From the NCBI GenBank assembly GCA_024234995.1, contig JACKNF010000001.1:248001-312000 (forward strand): a DNA stretch of 64,000 nucleotides, given 5' to 3'. This DNA is from Gammaproteobacteria bacterium. GTDB taxonomy: Bacteria; Pseudomonadota; Gammaproteobacteria; Competibacterales; Competibacteraceae. The notes beneath the pieces were generated by a model. The model made no database searches and was not told the origin of the DNA. It saw only the letters and a program-made list of their open reading frames with translations. The position numbers were made by a program, and so were the translations under genes. How positions within the stretch are numbered: the stretch's first letter is position 1; the number at the start of each line of letters is the position of its first letter. Of the stretch, positions 17,589 to 26,389 are shown in pieces.

Positions 17589-17667
17589 GCCTACCTGTCC
17601 ACTTTAGATAAGCGTGTAAGTTACCTTGTGACTGGCAAACGGTCAATTTGGGACACACTGTGTAACG

Positions 17668-17689
17668 AGAAATCGCAACGGCGATTTCT
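17668..17689. other. Perfect 9-bp hairpin in the xseB upstream region
   Basis: AGAAATCGC, loop AACG, GCGATTTCT form a perfect stem with a tetraloop. Neither strand has a following T tract, so it is not an obvious intrinsic terminator. It lies about 80 nt upstream of xseB, between creA and xseB. Confidence 0.4.
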
Positions 17690-17779
17690 AAAATCAATTC
17701 ATTGAGTGTAAGCGCAGGGTTTCAATGAGCTTGGCGGAGTGTCGCCTGCAAGGAGGACTTCTGTCTTAATAACTATTTG

Positions 17780-17795
17780 TTAAAATTAATTTTAA
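17780..17795. other. 16-bp AT palindrome after creA
   Basis: TTAAAATTAATTTTAA is a perfect palindrome just downstream of the creA stop. It could be a weak terminator or a protein-binding site; nothing in the sequence decides. Confidence 0.25.
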
Positions 17796-17802
17796 TACAG
17801 TG

Positions 17803-18303
17803 TTACGGTGCTGTCTTCGGAGGTTGATTACCCCAAGGCATCATCGCCACTGCTGAAAGTGAGTTTTTGGGTGAGCCTTCGATCAGTTTGTCGCTATAGA
17901 CCAGATAGACCAGGGTATTACGTTGTGTATGGAGAAAACGCACGACACGCAGTTTCTTAAACACCAATGAGCGCCGCTCGGTGAATACTTCCTCGCCGTC
18001 CTTAAATTTTTCCTTGACGTTGATGGGGCCGGTTTGCCGGCAGGCAAGGGAGGTATCGGAAGTATCCTCGGCTAATCCTAAACCACCTTTGACGCCGCCT
18101 TTTTGGGAACGGCTGACATAGCAGGTGACGCCATCGATCTTAGGATCGTCGAAGGCTTCGATGACGATCTTGTGGTTCGGCCCAAGCCATTGGAAGGCAG
18201 TATCGACGCTACCGATTTCCTCAGCATAAGGGGTGACTGAGAGAGTTATTAACGCACCACTTAGCAATCCGCCTAACCAGCAGCGCTTCATCTTTCGTGT
18301 CAT
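17803..18303 (-). CDS. creA: CreA family periplasmic protein
   Basis: A 166-residue exported protein. A basic start and hydrophobic stretch (LLSGALITLSVTPYAEE) form a signal peptide cut near residue 27. The mature part matches CreA closely: IGSVDTAFQWLGPNHKI, GVTCYVSRSQKGGVKGGLGLAEDTSD, ACRQTGPI, and the two conserved Cys. The function of CreA is not known. It follows flgL by 31 nt on the same strand, so it may be read by run-through from the flagellar operon. An internal ATG four codons in is a possible start. Confidence 0.88.
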   Translation of the reverse strand: MTRKMKRCWLGGLLSGALITLSVTPYAEEIGSVDTAFQWLGPNHKIVIEAFDDPKIDGVTCYVSRSQKGGVKGGLGLAEDTSDTSLACRQTGPINVKEKFKDGEEVFTERRSLVFKKLRVVRFLHTQRNTLVYLVYSDKLIEGSPKNSLSAVAMMPWGNQPPKTAP

Positions 18304-18334
18304 GTTGTTTTTACCAGGATCTTATTCAGAATAA

Positions 18335-19624
18335 TCACCTCAAGTGATTGAATAGAGAAAGATTTTGAATCTTAACGAACGATTGCTGCGAAGCCTGCAG
18401 GGCCAAAAGCTCCTGACTCATGCGCGATGCAGCCTCGGCGATATCCGTTGAACCGATATCAGATTGCAGATTTTGCAGTTGCAAATTCAAATTCTGATTG
18501 ACCTCTTCTTGAGTATCCAATGCATTCATCCGGCTGCCAATGCGTCCCCGTACCTGATTGAGATTTAGCAAAGCCTGATCGATATCCGTTAGTGCGTTGT
18601 TCAAACCCTGGGTGAGCACAGCAACATCAGAGGCGGTGTTGTCCGGATTTCCCAAGGTGTTGATCAGGTTATCTAGTGTTTTGAAAACACTCTGATTCTC
18701 TGCAGGCTTGATAATAAACCGGTCGCCATCATCGGGATGGCCTTCGACAGCAACCTCGATGCCGTTAAAAGATATCGTTTCGCCTTGGTAGGAATCATCG
18801 GCGGCTAACGGAGTCAATGGAACCACCTCAGTACCGCTCGCATCCAAAATCCGATATTTGGTGATCGGCGGCGGCGGATCGGTTAAATCGCTAGGGGTTG
18901 GATCATTGGGCGCGGCTGTCACGCTGAATTCAATGGTGTAAGGATAGTTGCCTCCCATGAAATCATTTTGGAACTCAGTAGGATTTGCAATGCTGCCAAC
19001 GGTGATTGTGCCATTACCAGTATTATCAGCAGCCAAGCTGGTGCGGAACTGGCCATTGCCGTTGCGGATGAGCATGAATACGCTATCGCCCGTATCGCCG
19101 ACTGGCACCTGCCGTGAGGGGCCAATTTGCAGCGAACGCTGCCCCTGATCACCATTGTAGATAGCATCGCCACCCGCGGTTTTGGTGAACGGCTGGCTTT
19201 GCTCCTTAAAGCCCGCAAATAAATAAGCGCCATCAGCATCCCTGGCATTGGCAGTATCTAAAAGTTGCTCACGTAATTGCTGGACTTCCAGGGCGATGGT
19301 TTGCCGGTTTTCCGAAGTCAGCGCAGCATTATTGGCCTGAATGGTGAGTTCTCGCGCCCGTTGCAGGATATCGGTGCTTTCCTGCACAGCAACTTCTTCG
19401 ACGCTTTGCCGGCCGTTGGCAATGATGATGTTTCGCCCATATTGCTCGTTAAGCTTGATCTGCTTGTGCAGATCCATTAACCGGGCACTGTTGGTCGGAT
19501 CATCAGACGGTTTCAAAAGTTTGCGGCCACTGCTGATCTGGGCTTGTGCCTTAGCCAGGCCGGCTTGATGGTCGTTCATCCATTTGACCCCTTGCCGGTA
19601 AATCATACTGGTAGATATACGCAT
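18335..19624 (-). CDS. flgL: Flagellar hook-associated protein 3 (hook-filament junction)
   Basis: A 429-residue junction protein between FlgK and the flagellin filament. The conserved flagellin-like N-terminus (MRISTSMIYRQGVKWMNDHQ, then ISSGRKLLKPSDDPTNSARLM) and C-terminus (VRGRIGSRMNALDTQE, ASRMSQELLALQASQQSF) are both present. The variable middle contains a FlgK-like module (FQNDFMGGNYPYTIEFSVT, YQGETISFNGIEV). Only 2 nt separate it from flgK, so the two are translationally coupled and last in the flg operon before creA. Confidence 0.93.
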   Translation of the reverse strand: MRISTSMIYRQGVKWMNDHQAGLAKAQAQISSGRKLLKPSDDPTNSARLMDLHKQIKLNEQYGRNIIIANGRQSVEEVAVQESTDILQRARELTIQANNAALTSENRQTIALEVQQLREQLLDTANARDADGAYLFAGFKEQSQPFTKTAGGDAIYNGDQGQRSLQIGPSRQVPVGDTGDSVFMLIRNGNGQFRTSLAADNTGNGTITVGSIANPTEFQNDFMGGNYPYTIEFSVTAAPNDPTPSDLTDPPPPITKYRILDASGTEVVPLTPLAADDSYQGETISFNGIEVAVEGHPDDGDRFIIKPAENQSVFKTLDNLINTLGNPDNTASDVAVLTQGLNNALTDIDQALLNLNQVRGRIGSRMNALDTQEEVNQNLNLQLQNLQSDIGSTDIAEAASRMSQELLALQASQQSFVKIQNLSLFNHLR

Positions 19625-19626
19625 GA

Positions 19627-21852
19627 TTAGCCCTTGACTGCTTCTAGCAGAGTTGAGAACAGTGCATTGGAGGTTTGGATAATTTGAGCGGCAGCCTCAT
19701 AGGCTTGCTGGAAGCGCACTAGATTGGCGGCCTCCTCATCCAGATTTACCCCGGAAATTGATTCGCGCGTTAGCGTGGATTGTTCAAGCAGGGCTTCCTG
19801 AGACACCAGGGTATTTTCAACCCGCCGGCCTTGGGCGCCGACCTCAGCGATCATCTGTGAGTAGACACCTCGATAGTTATTGCCGCCCATCAGCTGCTGT
19901 TTGGTTTCCAGTTTCACCAACTCCAGCGCATTGCGGTTGTCGCCGATGCCGCCTTGGTTATTCATGATCTGGAATGCATCACCGTCATTCTTGATTTGGA
20001 AGATGTCGCCAGCTTGCGGTGTGCTGGAAGGAGGGCCAGGGTCGTCAGTGATCTGCGTTGTCCAGCCGTTATAGGTGATATTGCCGCCACTGGTATAACT
20101 CATGCCGCTGGCCAGGGTTGTGCCTTGGGTCACATCGAACACATCAAATTGAGTGGCGCTGGTGAACCGGATCTCGATCTTATTAAGCAAATTAGCATCA
20201 TAGATATCATTCACTGCTGGCGGCGCGATAGCCGCCGTTCCCACATTCGCAGGATCAGCAGCAGCAGTAATCGGCGAGCCGCTGACACTGCCTTGCGGCG
20301 AACCGGTGATCGTCACTTCCCAGCCGTTGTAGGTCAATGGACTGCCGCTGACATAGCCTACATTCGTCGCTAGAGCCGTTCCCGCGGTGAGATCCAGCAC
20401 ATCAAAAGTGTTGGCACTGGTGAATTGAATTCTGACAGTATTTTGTAAAGCGGAATTAGCCGCGTCGGTGACAGCACCTGGCGAGATACTCGTCGAACCG
20501 ACATTATCCGCCTGGCTATTGGTAATAATGGGCGCGGCAGTCGCGACCTTGCGTGGATCGGTGATACGCAGATCAAGGCTTGACGCGCCATTACGGGTGG
20601 ACTGAACCAGGAAACGGTCTCCAGCCGTCAGGGAGCCGCTGATCAGGGTAAGATTCAATCCTTCTTTGTCTAGCTCTACATTTAACGCGGCTAAGTTCCC
20701 GCTGGCGAGAATGGTTTGATTATCCGATAACCGTGTCGCTGTGTAATTGGCGCCATCATAGAGAATTTCATAATCCGAGCGGACCAGCTTGGTTGAATCA
20801 GTCACAGTGGCGGTGAAGATTGCTGCACTGGTGGCATCATTTTTGGTGTGCGGCCAGACTTGCGGGCTTCCTGCGCTAAAAAGCGCGCTCCCCAATTCAC
20901 CATCCAGGTTCATACCTTTCTCATGCTGATCGTTAAAGGTCTCAGCCAGACCCATCGCCAGCAATCCCAGCCCATCCTGTGCCGGATTCAGGATGGTGCG
21001 GCGAAACTCGAAGTATCCACCCAGTTCGCCGCTGGTGATATAGCGCTCCAGGTCGCTGCCTTCTGCCTGACCTTGCAGACGCACGGTGATTTCTTGGGGA
21101 TCGAAGCCAGATTCCACGGCTTCCAATGAGTAGGCATTGACGCCTACGACCAAGGGCTGGCCGCCGCCCATGAAAATATTGAGGCTGCCATCATCTTGAT
21201 TGACGACCTGTATGCCCACCAGTTTGGACAAATCCACCAGCATCCGGTCACGGTTATCGAGCAAGTCGTTAGGCGGATTAGTCGCAAAATCGGGTGCCTG
21301 GGCAATGTCCCGGTTGATTTGGGCGATACCGGCTGTTAGATCATTAATCGTCGTCACTGCGTTGCGGATGCTAGTATCGACGGAATCGCGCAAGCTGCTC
21401 AGGGCGCTATCGATATCCTGAATCCGCGTCGTCAGGGTTTGTGCTTCGTCCAGAAACACCTGTCGAGCCGTGATAGAGGCCGGGGCATCCGCCAAATCTT
21501 GCAGTGAACCAAAAAAAGCTTCCAGATCAGGTGTCAGGCCGACATCAGTATCACCCAGCAGAGCGCTCATCTGCCCGGTTAGGTCATTGAGCTTTTCATA
21601 CTGGCTGACACCGCTACTGTGACCGCGCAACTGCTTCATCACAAAATCATCGTAGGATCGAGCGACGCTCTCGATATCCACGCCACGTCCCATGTAACCA
21701 TAGGAATGCTTCTCGGGGAGTGGTGTTCCCAGCTCCACCCGCTGCCGGCTGTAGTATGGGGTATTAACATTGGCGACATTGTGACCAGTAGCGCTCATCG
21801 CAGCGCGGAAAGCTGTTAGCCCGCTGACGGCAGTACGAAGGATATCGACCAT
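19627..21852 (-). CDS. flgK: Flagellar hook-associated protein 1
   Basis: A 741-residue hook-filament junction protein, longer than the roughly 550 residues of the enteric protein. The N-terminal MVDILRTAVSGLTAFRAAMS and NVANVNTPYYSRQRVE and the C-terminal SGVNLDEEAANLVRFQQAY are diagnostic. The extra length comes from the outer domain, which holds two similar units at about residues 440-520 and 525-605. Each contains NVG-(S/T), IRFTSA-x-x-FDV-x-D and TYNGW-x-x-x-IT (FTSANTFDVLDLTAGTALA against FTSATQFDVFDVTQGTTLA). This is an in-gene duplication of a surface-exposed region. It sits between flgJ and flgL. Confidence 0.95.
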   Translation of the reverse strand: MVDILRTAVSGLTAFRAAMSATGHNVANVNTPYYSRQRVELGTPLPEKHSYGYMGRGVDIESVARSYDDFVMKQLRGHSSGVSQYEKLNDLTGQMSALLGDTDVGLTPDLEAFFGSLQDLADAPASITARQVFLDEAQTLTTRIQDIDSALSSLRDSVDTSIRNAVTTINDLTAGIAQINRDIAQAPDFATNPPNDLLDNRDRMLVDLSKLVGIQVVNQDDGSLNIFMGGGQPLVVGVNAYSLEAVESGFDPQEITVRLQGQAEGSDLERYITSGELGGYFEFRRTILNPAQDGLGLLAMGLAETFNDQHEKGMNLDGELGSALFSAGSPQVWPHTKNDATSAAIFTATVTDSTKLVRSDYEILYDGANYTATRLSDNQTILASGNLAALNVELDKEGLNLTLISGSLTAGDRFLVQSTRNGASSLDLRITDPRKVATAAPIITNSQADNVGSTSISPGAVTDAANSALQNTVRIQFTSANTFDVLDLTAGTALATNVGYVSGSPLTYNGWEVTITGSPQGSVSGSPITAAADPANVGTAAIAPPAVNDIYDANLLNKIEIRFTSATQFDVFDVTQGTTLASGMSYTSGGNITYNGWTTQITDDPGPPSSTPQAGDIFQIKNDGDAFQIMNNQGGIGDNRNALELVKLETKQQLMGGNNYRGVYSQMIAEVGAQGRRVENTLVSQEALLEQSTLTRESISGVNLDEEAANLVRFQQAYEAAAQIIQTSNALFSTLLEAVKG

Positions 21853-21892
21853 AAATGTTCCCTTGCGGGCCTCCAGATAATTAACGCTTCAC

Positions 21893-22894
21893 TTATTCTA
21901 TCGGCCCGGCACTGGCTGACTTGAGTGTTGCCAGCGCCTTGTCGAACGAGGGACCATTCATCAAGCCCAGGATTTTCCAGGCGTACTTGGGGTCGGTCGC
22001 GTAACCTGCTTGTTGCAAGGCTTTCAGATAAGCTGCGCCATCGTCCACCTGGGTCAGCGCTTCCTGATAGCGAGGGTTGACTTGCAAGAAATTCACATAG
22101 TCGTTGAAGCTTTCTCTGTAGGATTGATAGGCGCGGAACCCGTCTTTTTGCCGGACCGCAACGCCATTCACAAATTCAAAGGTGGAGTTAACCACCCGAT
22201 CACCTTGCCAGCCCCGGTGGGCCTTGATACCGAACAGGTTGTGGCTGGTACGTCCATCGGCAAAGCGTGGTACCGATTTGCCCCAACCGGTTTCATGAGC
22301 CGCCTGGGCGATCAGCACTTCCGGAGCAACGCCCAGTTGGCGTGCGGCATCCTGGGCGTGTGACCACATCCGTCGCACAAAGGCAACCGGCGATGACGGT
22401 TCAAAGGGCGCATCATCGATGGGATAGGATTGATTTGCAGCATTGGCTGGCGCCACGAAAGGCGTTGGTTTAGGAAGAGGTGCGGGTGAAGGCATTCTGA
22501 TACTGGAGCGAATGCGTTGTACCTGACTCAGGGTTGCGAGCGGATCACCCATCATGGCTGGTGAGGTTGGCGGGATTGGGGAATCCGCTTGATGGCCGCT
22601 GAGTTGCCGGACGATAGCGTCACTCAATCCTAATTTTCCTTGCTGAGCCATATTCAGAGCTAACTGCTGATCAAACATCTCACGGTAAAAGCGGGTCTGA
22701 TCGCTGTCCAGCAATCCGCCATCGGTTGGATTAGCATCGCGCATGCTCTTCAGCATCATCTGGATGAACACCGCTTCAAATTGCTGGGCTGCTGCACGGA
22801 TCGCTTCGGGCGAATTTTGCTGGGCTTTGCGCCGCAGATCCGACAGCCCCTGCATATCTGTATAGACAAATGCCGAGTCGTTTGCAGTGATCAT
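21893..22894 (-). CDS. flgJ: FlgJ: rod-binding protein with peptidoglycan hydrolase domain
   Basis: A 333-residue dual-domain FlgJ that caps the growing rod and cuts peptidoglycan. Residues ~15-105 are the rod-binding domain (AAQQFEAVFIQMMLKSMRDA, DQQLALNMAQQGKLG). After a Pro-rich linker, residues ~170-325 are a glucosaminidase-type hydrolase domain (LIAQAAHETGWGKSVPR, NLFGIKAHRGW, FRAYQSYRESFNDYVNFL). The catalytic Glu of AHETGWG is present. The fused form is typical of beta- and gammaproteobacteria. It lies between the SPOR gene and flgK. Confidence 0.95.
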   Translation of the reverse strand: MITANDSAFVYTDMQGLSDLRRKAQQNSPEAIRAAAQQFEAVFIQMMLKSMRDANPTDGGLLDSDQTRFYREMFDQQLALNMAQQGKLGLSDAIVRQLSGHQADSPIPPTSPAMMGDPLATLSQVQRIRSSIRMPSPAPLPKPTPFVAPANAANQSYPIDDAPFEPSSPVAFVRRMWSHAQDAARQLGVAPEVLIAQAAHETGWGKSVPRFADGRTSHNLFGIKAHRGWQGDRVVNSTFEFVNGVAVRQKDGFRAYQSYRESFNDYVNFLQVNPRYQEALTQVDDGAAYLKALQQAGYATDPKYAWKILGLMNGPSFDKALATLKSASAGPIE

Positions 22895-22915
22895 GATCAG
22901 ATTCCTCTCATCTTT

Positions 22916-23698
22916 CTAGCGCATTCGGGCTTGAATCTCGCTAAAACGGCGAATCCAGGGTTTGATTGATCCGGATTGAGCGGCAATTTTCGTGGCGATA
23001 TTTTGCGCTGCATTAAAATCCGGATAGTCGCCAACCACGAGTGAATACCAGGGGCCAGAGCGGCTAGGTGTCATGAAATACGCTTTTGGCTCAACCGTAG
23101 TGATTGATTCTGATACAGCAATTTCCCGAAGCTTGTCCAAGTCCTTGCCGCTGTAAAGCTGTACGGTGTAATGGTTGGGATCGCGAGCTTCCAGCCAATC
23201 CGGCTCTAGGAGAGTGTTGGCGGATGCCGCCTCCAGTTCAATTGGCGGGGGGATTCTGGAGGTTAACGTGGCCGCCTCTACTGAGGGTGCGGGTGGCGTC
23301 TCGTGAGGAGCATCGCTTGGTGTTTCAGCAGATGCCTTGGGTTCCAGTTCAATCGGCGGTGGAATATTGGACGCTGGCGCCAGCGCTGGCGCCGGTACCG
23401 GCATCGGCTCCGCAATGGGTCTTGGCGAATGGCTTTCGGCGCTTGGAGCAGGCGCTGGCGTATGTTCTGGTTCAGCCTTACTGTTTAATCCAGCTAAATG
23501 GGGGGGGTCTGTGACACTGGTGTCTGGTTTTGAAGGTCGTGCAAGGGATTTTGCATGGTCTGTATTCGATGTCTTAGCAGCCAGTTCACTGGGCTGGTTC
23601 AGGCTCATCATGATTTTAATCCCGCCTGCTTGCAGGCCGATGGCGATCACCAGCATGCTACCGAGCAACGAGAGGGTTTTCCATGAGAGGCTGGTCAT
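22916..23698 (-). CDS. SPOR-domain membrane protein in the flagellar operon
   Basis: A 260-residue protein with one N-terminal hydrophobic helix (TLSLLGSMLVIAIGLQAGG), a long Pro/Ala/Glu-rich spacer (~40-165) and a C-terminal SPOR-like domain (YTVQLYSGKDLDKLREI, YSLVVGDYPDFNAAQNIA, about residues 178-250). SPOR domains bind peptidoglycan stripped of peptide stems. The spacer repeats the motif PPIELE (IPPPIELEPKAS, IPPPIELEAAS). The gene lies between flgI and flgJ with 12 and 21 nt gaps, so it is part of the operon. A link to wall remodelling around the rod and rings is inferred. The classic flg operon has no gene here. Confidence 0.7.
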   Translation of the reverse strand: MTSLSWKTLSLLGSMLVIAIGLQAGGIKIMMSLNQPSELAAKTSNTDHAKSLARPSKPDTSVTDPPHLAGLNSKAEPEHTPAPAPSAESHSPRPIAEPMPVPAPALAPASNIPPPIELEPKASAETPSDAPHETPPAPSVEAATLTSRIPPPIELEAASANTLLEPDWLEARDPNHYTVQLYSGKDLDKLREIAVSESITTVEPKAYFMTPSRSGPWYSLVVGDYPDFNAAQNIATKIAAQSGSIKPWIRRFSEIQARMR

Positions 23699-23710
23699 GA
23701 TTCACATTAC

Positions 23711-24814
23711 TCAAATGACGATAAGTTCAGCTTTAAGAGCGCCAGCTGCTTTGAGCGCTTCCAGAATGGCGATCAGGTCGGTGGGAGAAGCGCCGACCTG
23801 ATTGACGGCCCGTACGATGTCATCCAATGCAACGCCAGGATTAAATAGGAACATCGGTTTTTTTTCCTGATTGACAGAGATATTGGCGTTGGGAACGACG
23901 GCAGTCCGTCCACCGGAAAACGGTGCCGGCTGACTAACGATGGGGTCAGCGGTGATGGTGACGGTCATGTTGCCGTGGGAAACCGCTGCGGGGCCGACCT
24001 GGACGTTTTGGCCGATGACTACAGTGCCCGTCCGGGAGTTAACGATCACCTTCGCGGCGCCCTGAGCAGGGACAACCTCAATGTTTTCCAGCACAGCAAT
24101 CAGGCTGACCCGCTGATTGGGATCGGCAGGTCCAAGCACTTGGACGGAGGAAGCATCAATAGCTTGAGCGGCCTGGCCGCCAAGTGCTTGGTTGATGGCA
24201 GCAACCATTCGCTCAGCGGTCGTGAAATCGGCTTGGTGCAAATTCAGCACAATGGGATCATCGTCGCGCCCGCCAAACTTGCCAGGAACTTGACGCTCGA
24301 CGGTGGCTCCGTTGGGGATACGCCCGACGCTGGGGACATTAACCGTGACGCTGGAGCCGGCCGCAGAAGCGCTGATGCCGCCTACCACAAGATTGCCTTG
24401 AGCCATCGCGTAAACCGTGCCATCCGCGCCCCGCAACGGGGTCATCAACAGACTGCCGCCTTGTAGGCTCTTGGCGTTGCCAATGGAAGAAACAGTGATG
24501 TCAATCGTTTGGCCCGGCTTGGTGAAAGGCGGTAGATCGGCGTGGATGGAAACCGCAGCGACGTTTTTTAGTTGCAGATTGACTTCTGGCGGAATCGTAA
24601 CCCCCAGATTGGATAGCATACTTTTCAGGCTTTTGACGGTAAACGGGGTTTGGGTGGTCTGGTCGCCCGTGCCGTTGAGGCCCACCACCAGTCCGTAACC
24701 AATAAGCTGGTTGCTGCGGACCCCGGCGATATTAGCCAGATCTTTGATGCGGTCAGCCCCAGCGCCCTGGGCCACGAGGGCGAGCAGGAGAAAAAGTGCT
24801 AGTGAGCGGAACAT
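23711..24814 (-). CDS. flgI: Flagellar P-ring protein
   Basis: A 367-residue periplasmic protein forming the P ring around the rod. The start MFRSLALFLLLALVAQGAGA is a clear signal peptide. The mature part is well conserved (DRIKDLANIAGVRSNQLIGYG, GLNGTGDQTTQTPFT, SIGNAKSLQGGSLLMTPL, VINSRTGTVVIG). The frame extends to a TTG at 24853 and an ATG at 24841, but those add residues before the signal peptide; the ATG at 24814 has an AAGG about 8-9 nt upstream. It lies between flgH and the SPOR gene. Confidence 0.95.
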   Translation of the reverse strand: MFRSLALFLLLALVAQGAGADRIKDLANIAGVRSNQLIGYGLVVGLNGTGDQTTQTPFTVKSLKSMLSNLGVTIPPEVNLQLKNVAAVSIHADLPPFTKPGQTIDITVSSIGNAKSLQGGSLLMTPLRGADGTVYAMAQGNLVVGGISASAAGSSVTVNVPSVGRIPNGATVERQVPGKFGGRDDDPIVLNLHQADFTTAERMVAAINQALGGQAAQAIDASSVQVLGPADPNQRVSLIAVLENIEVVPAQGAAKVIVNSRTGTVVIGQNVQVGPAAVSHGNMTVTITADPIVSQPAPFSGGRTAVVPNANISVNQEKKPMFLFNPGVALDDIVRAVNQVGASPTDLIAILEALKAAGALKAELIVI

Positions 24815-24890
24815 GGAATGTACCTTGGTTTGAGGGTTCATAGTTTTAAGCAAAATTTAAACCGCATTTTCCAGGCTTAAAGCTTACAAA

Positions 24891-25583
24891 CTAAAAAGGC
24901 CACAGTGGACTCAAGAAAAACCGTCCCAACCAGCTCACCGTGTTGGCATCCGCCAGTACACCATTGCCAGCGTAGGTAATTTTAGCGTCGGCGACTTGAC
25001 TGGAGAGGATGGAGTTGTCGGTTTGAATATCTTCGGGACGGATGACGCCAGAGATTTGCACAACTTCCTCGCCCTGATTGAGTGTCAGCATTTTCTCGCC
25101 GCGAATCGCCAAATTGCCGTTGGGATAGACGCCGGTCACCACCGCCGAGATATTGCCGGTCAAGCTGTTGCTCTGGTCGCTGGCGCCCTCGCCACCGAGT
25201 TCACGCTCACCAGAAATGGTGGTTGCATAGTCATTTTTGCCAGCGGCAAGGGCTGGATTACCGAAAGATGCGCCAAACAATACTGGGTTTTGCAAATTAA
25301 TATTGCTGGTTTTGCTGACGCCGGTGGTCGCTGACTTGGTCGCGGCGGTACTTTCGATCAACCGGATCACAACGGTGTCGCCCACTCGCCGGGCGGTGCG
25401 ATCCTCGAACAGCCGCAGATCGCGGTTAGCTTGATAAATGGCGCCGGTGGCGGGAGGAGCCGGGCGCGCGGGATCAGTGACATCCATGACCTGCGGGGTG
25501 ACCGGTTTGAAGTCGTATTGCGGGGCCAGACCGCTGCACCCCGATAGCAGAAGAATGAATAGGAGGGTGGCGGATTTATTCAT
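24891..25583 (-). CDS. flgH: Flagellar L-ring lipoprotein
   Basis: A 230-residue outer-membrane lipoprotein forming the L ring. The lipobox LLSGC places the acylated Cys at residue 16. Conserved parts follow: GAIYQANRDLRLFEDRTARRVGD, VVIRLIEST, the central NLAIRGEKMLTLNQGEE and SGVIRPEDI, and the C-terminal WLGRFFLSPLWPF. It is complete and lies between flgG and flgI. Confidence 0.96.
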   Translation of the reverse strand: MNKSATLLFILLLSGCSGLAPQYDFKPVTPQVMDVTDPARPAPPATGAIYQANRDLRLFEDRTARRVGDTVVIRLIESTAATKSATTGVSKTSNINLQNPVLFGASFGNPALAAGKNDYATTISGERELGGEGASDQSNSLTGNISAVVTGVYPNGNLAIRGEKMLTLNQGEEVVQISGVIRPEDIQTDNSILSSQVADAKITYAGNGVLADANTVSWLGRFFLSPLWPF

Positions 25584-25593
25584 GAGGGCAGTC

Positions 25594-26379
25594 TTACAGC
25601 TGGTTGTTGACGTATTGCAGCATTTGGTCAGTGGCAGAGATGACCTTGGAGTTCATTTCGTAGGCGCGCTGGGTTTCAATCATATCGACGAGTTCTTCCA
25701 CGACATTGACATTGGAAGTTTCCAGGGAGCCTTGCTCCAGGAAGCCAAGACCATTATTGCCAGGATTGTCAGCTTGGGGTCCGCCGCTGGCGGCGGATTC
25801 TAGAAACAGGTTCTCGCCAACCGGTTGCAGACCAGCCGGATTAATGAAGTCCACAGTTTGGATCGTGCCTAGATTGGCGGGCGCAGTCTGGCCGGCTGTC
25901 AGGGCGCTAACGACACCATCTTTACCAACGGTGACGCTCAAGGTGTTGGGTGGAATGGTGATAGCTGGTTGCAGTTCAAAGCCGCTGGAGGTGACGACTT
26001 GTCCATCGGCATTGATCTGGAAAGAGCCGTCGCGGGTGTAAGCTGTGTTGCCATCGGGGAGCAGAATTTGAAAAAAGCCTCGGCCATTAATGGCAAGATC
26101 CAGGTTGTTACCGGTCTGGATTAGGTTGCCCTGAGTGAAGTTTTTGGCAGTGGACACGGTACGAACGCCAGTACCAAGCATTAATCCGGAGGGGAGCTCG
26201 GTATTTTCCGTGGTCTGGCCACCCACCTGACGGACATTCTGGTACAGCAAGTCTTCGAAGTGAGCGCGGCCGCGCTTGAAGCCGGTTGTGCTGACATTGG
26301 CCAAGTTATGGGCGATGACCGACATGCGGGTCTGTTGAGCGTCGAGGCCGGTCTTGCCGACCCAGAGTGCAGCAGTCAT
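25594..26379 (-). CDS. flgG: Flagellar distal rod protein
   Basis: A 261-residue distal rod protein. The N-terminus (ALWVGKTGLDAQQTRMSVIAHN, NVSTTGFKRGRAHFEDLLYQ) and C-terminus (LETSNVNVVEELVDMIETQR, YEMNSKVI) are diagnostic for FlgG. The length equals that of the enteric protein. It lies 10 nt after flgF and 10 nt before flgH. Confidence 0.97.
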   Translation of the reverse strand: MTAALWVGKTGLDAQQTRMSVIAHNLANVSTTGFKRGRAHFEDLLYQNVRQVGGQTTENTELPSGLMLGTGVRTVSTAKNFTQGNLIQTGNNLDLAINGRGFFQILLPDGNTAYTRDGSFQINADGQVVTSSGFELQPAITIPPNTLSVTVGKDGVVSALTAGQTAPANLGTIQTVDFINPAGLQPVGENLFLESAASGGPQADNPGNNGLGFLEQGSLETSNVNVVEELVDMIETQRAYEMNSKVISATDQMLQYVNNQL

Positions 26380-26389
26380 GGTAAGACTC

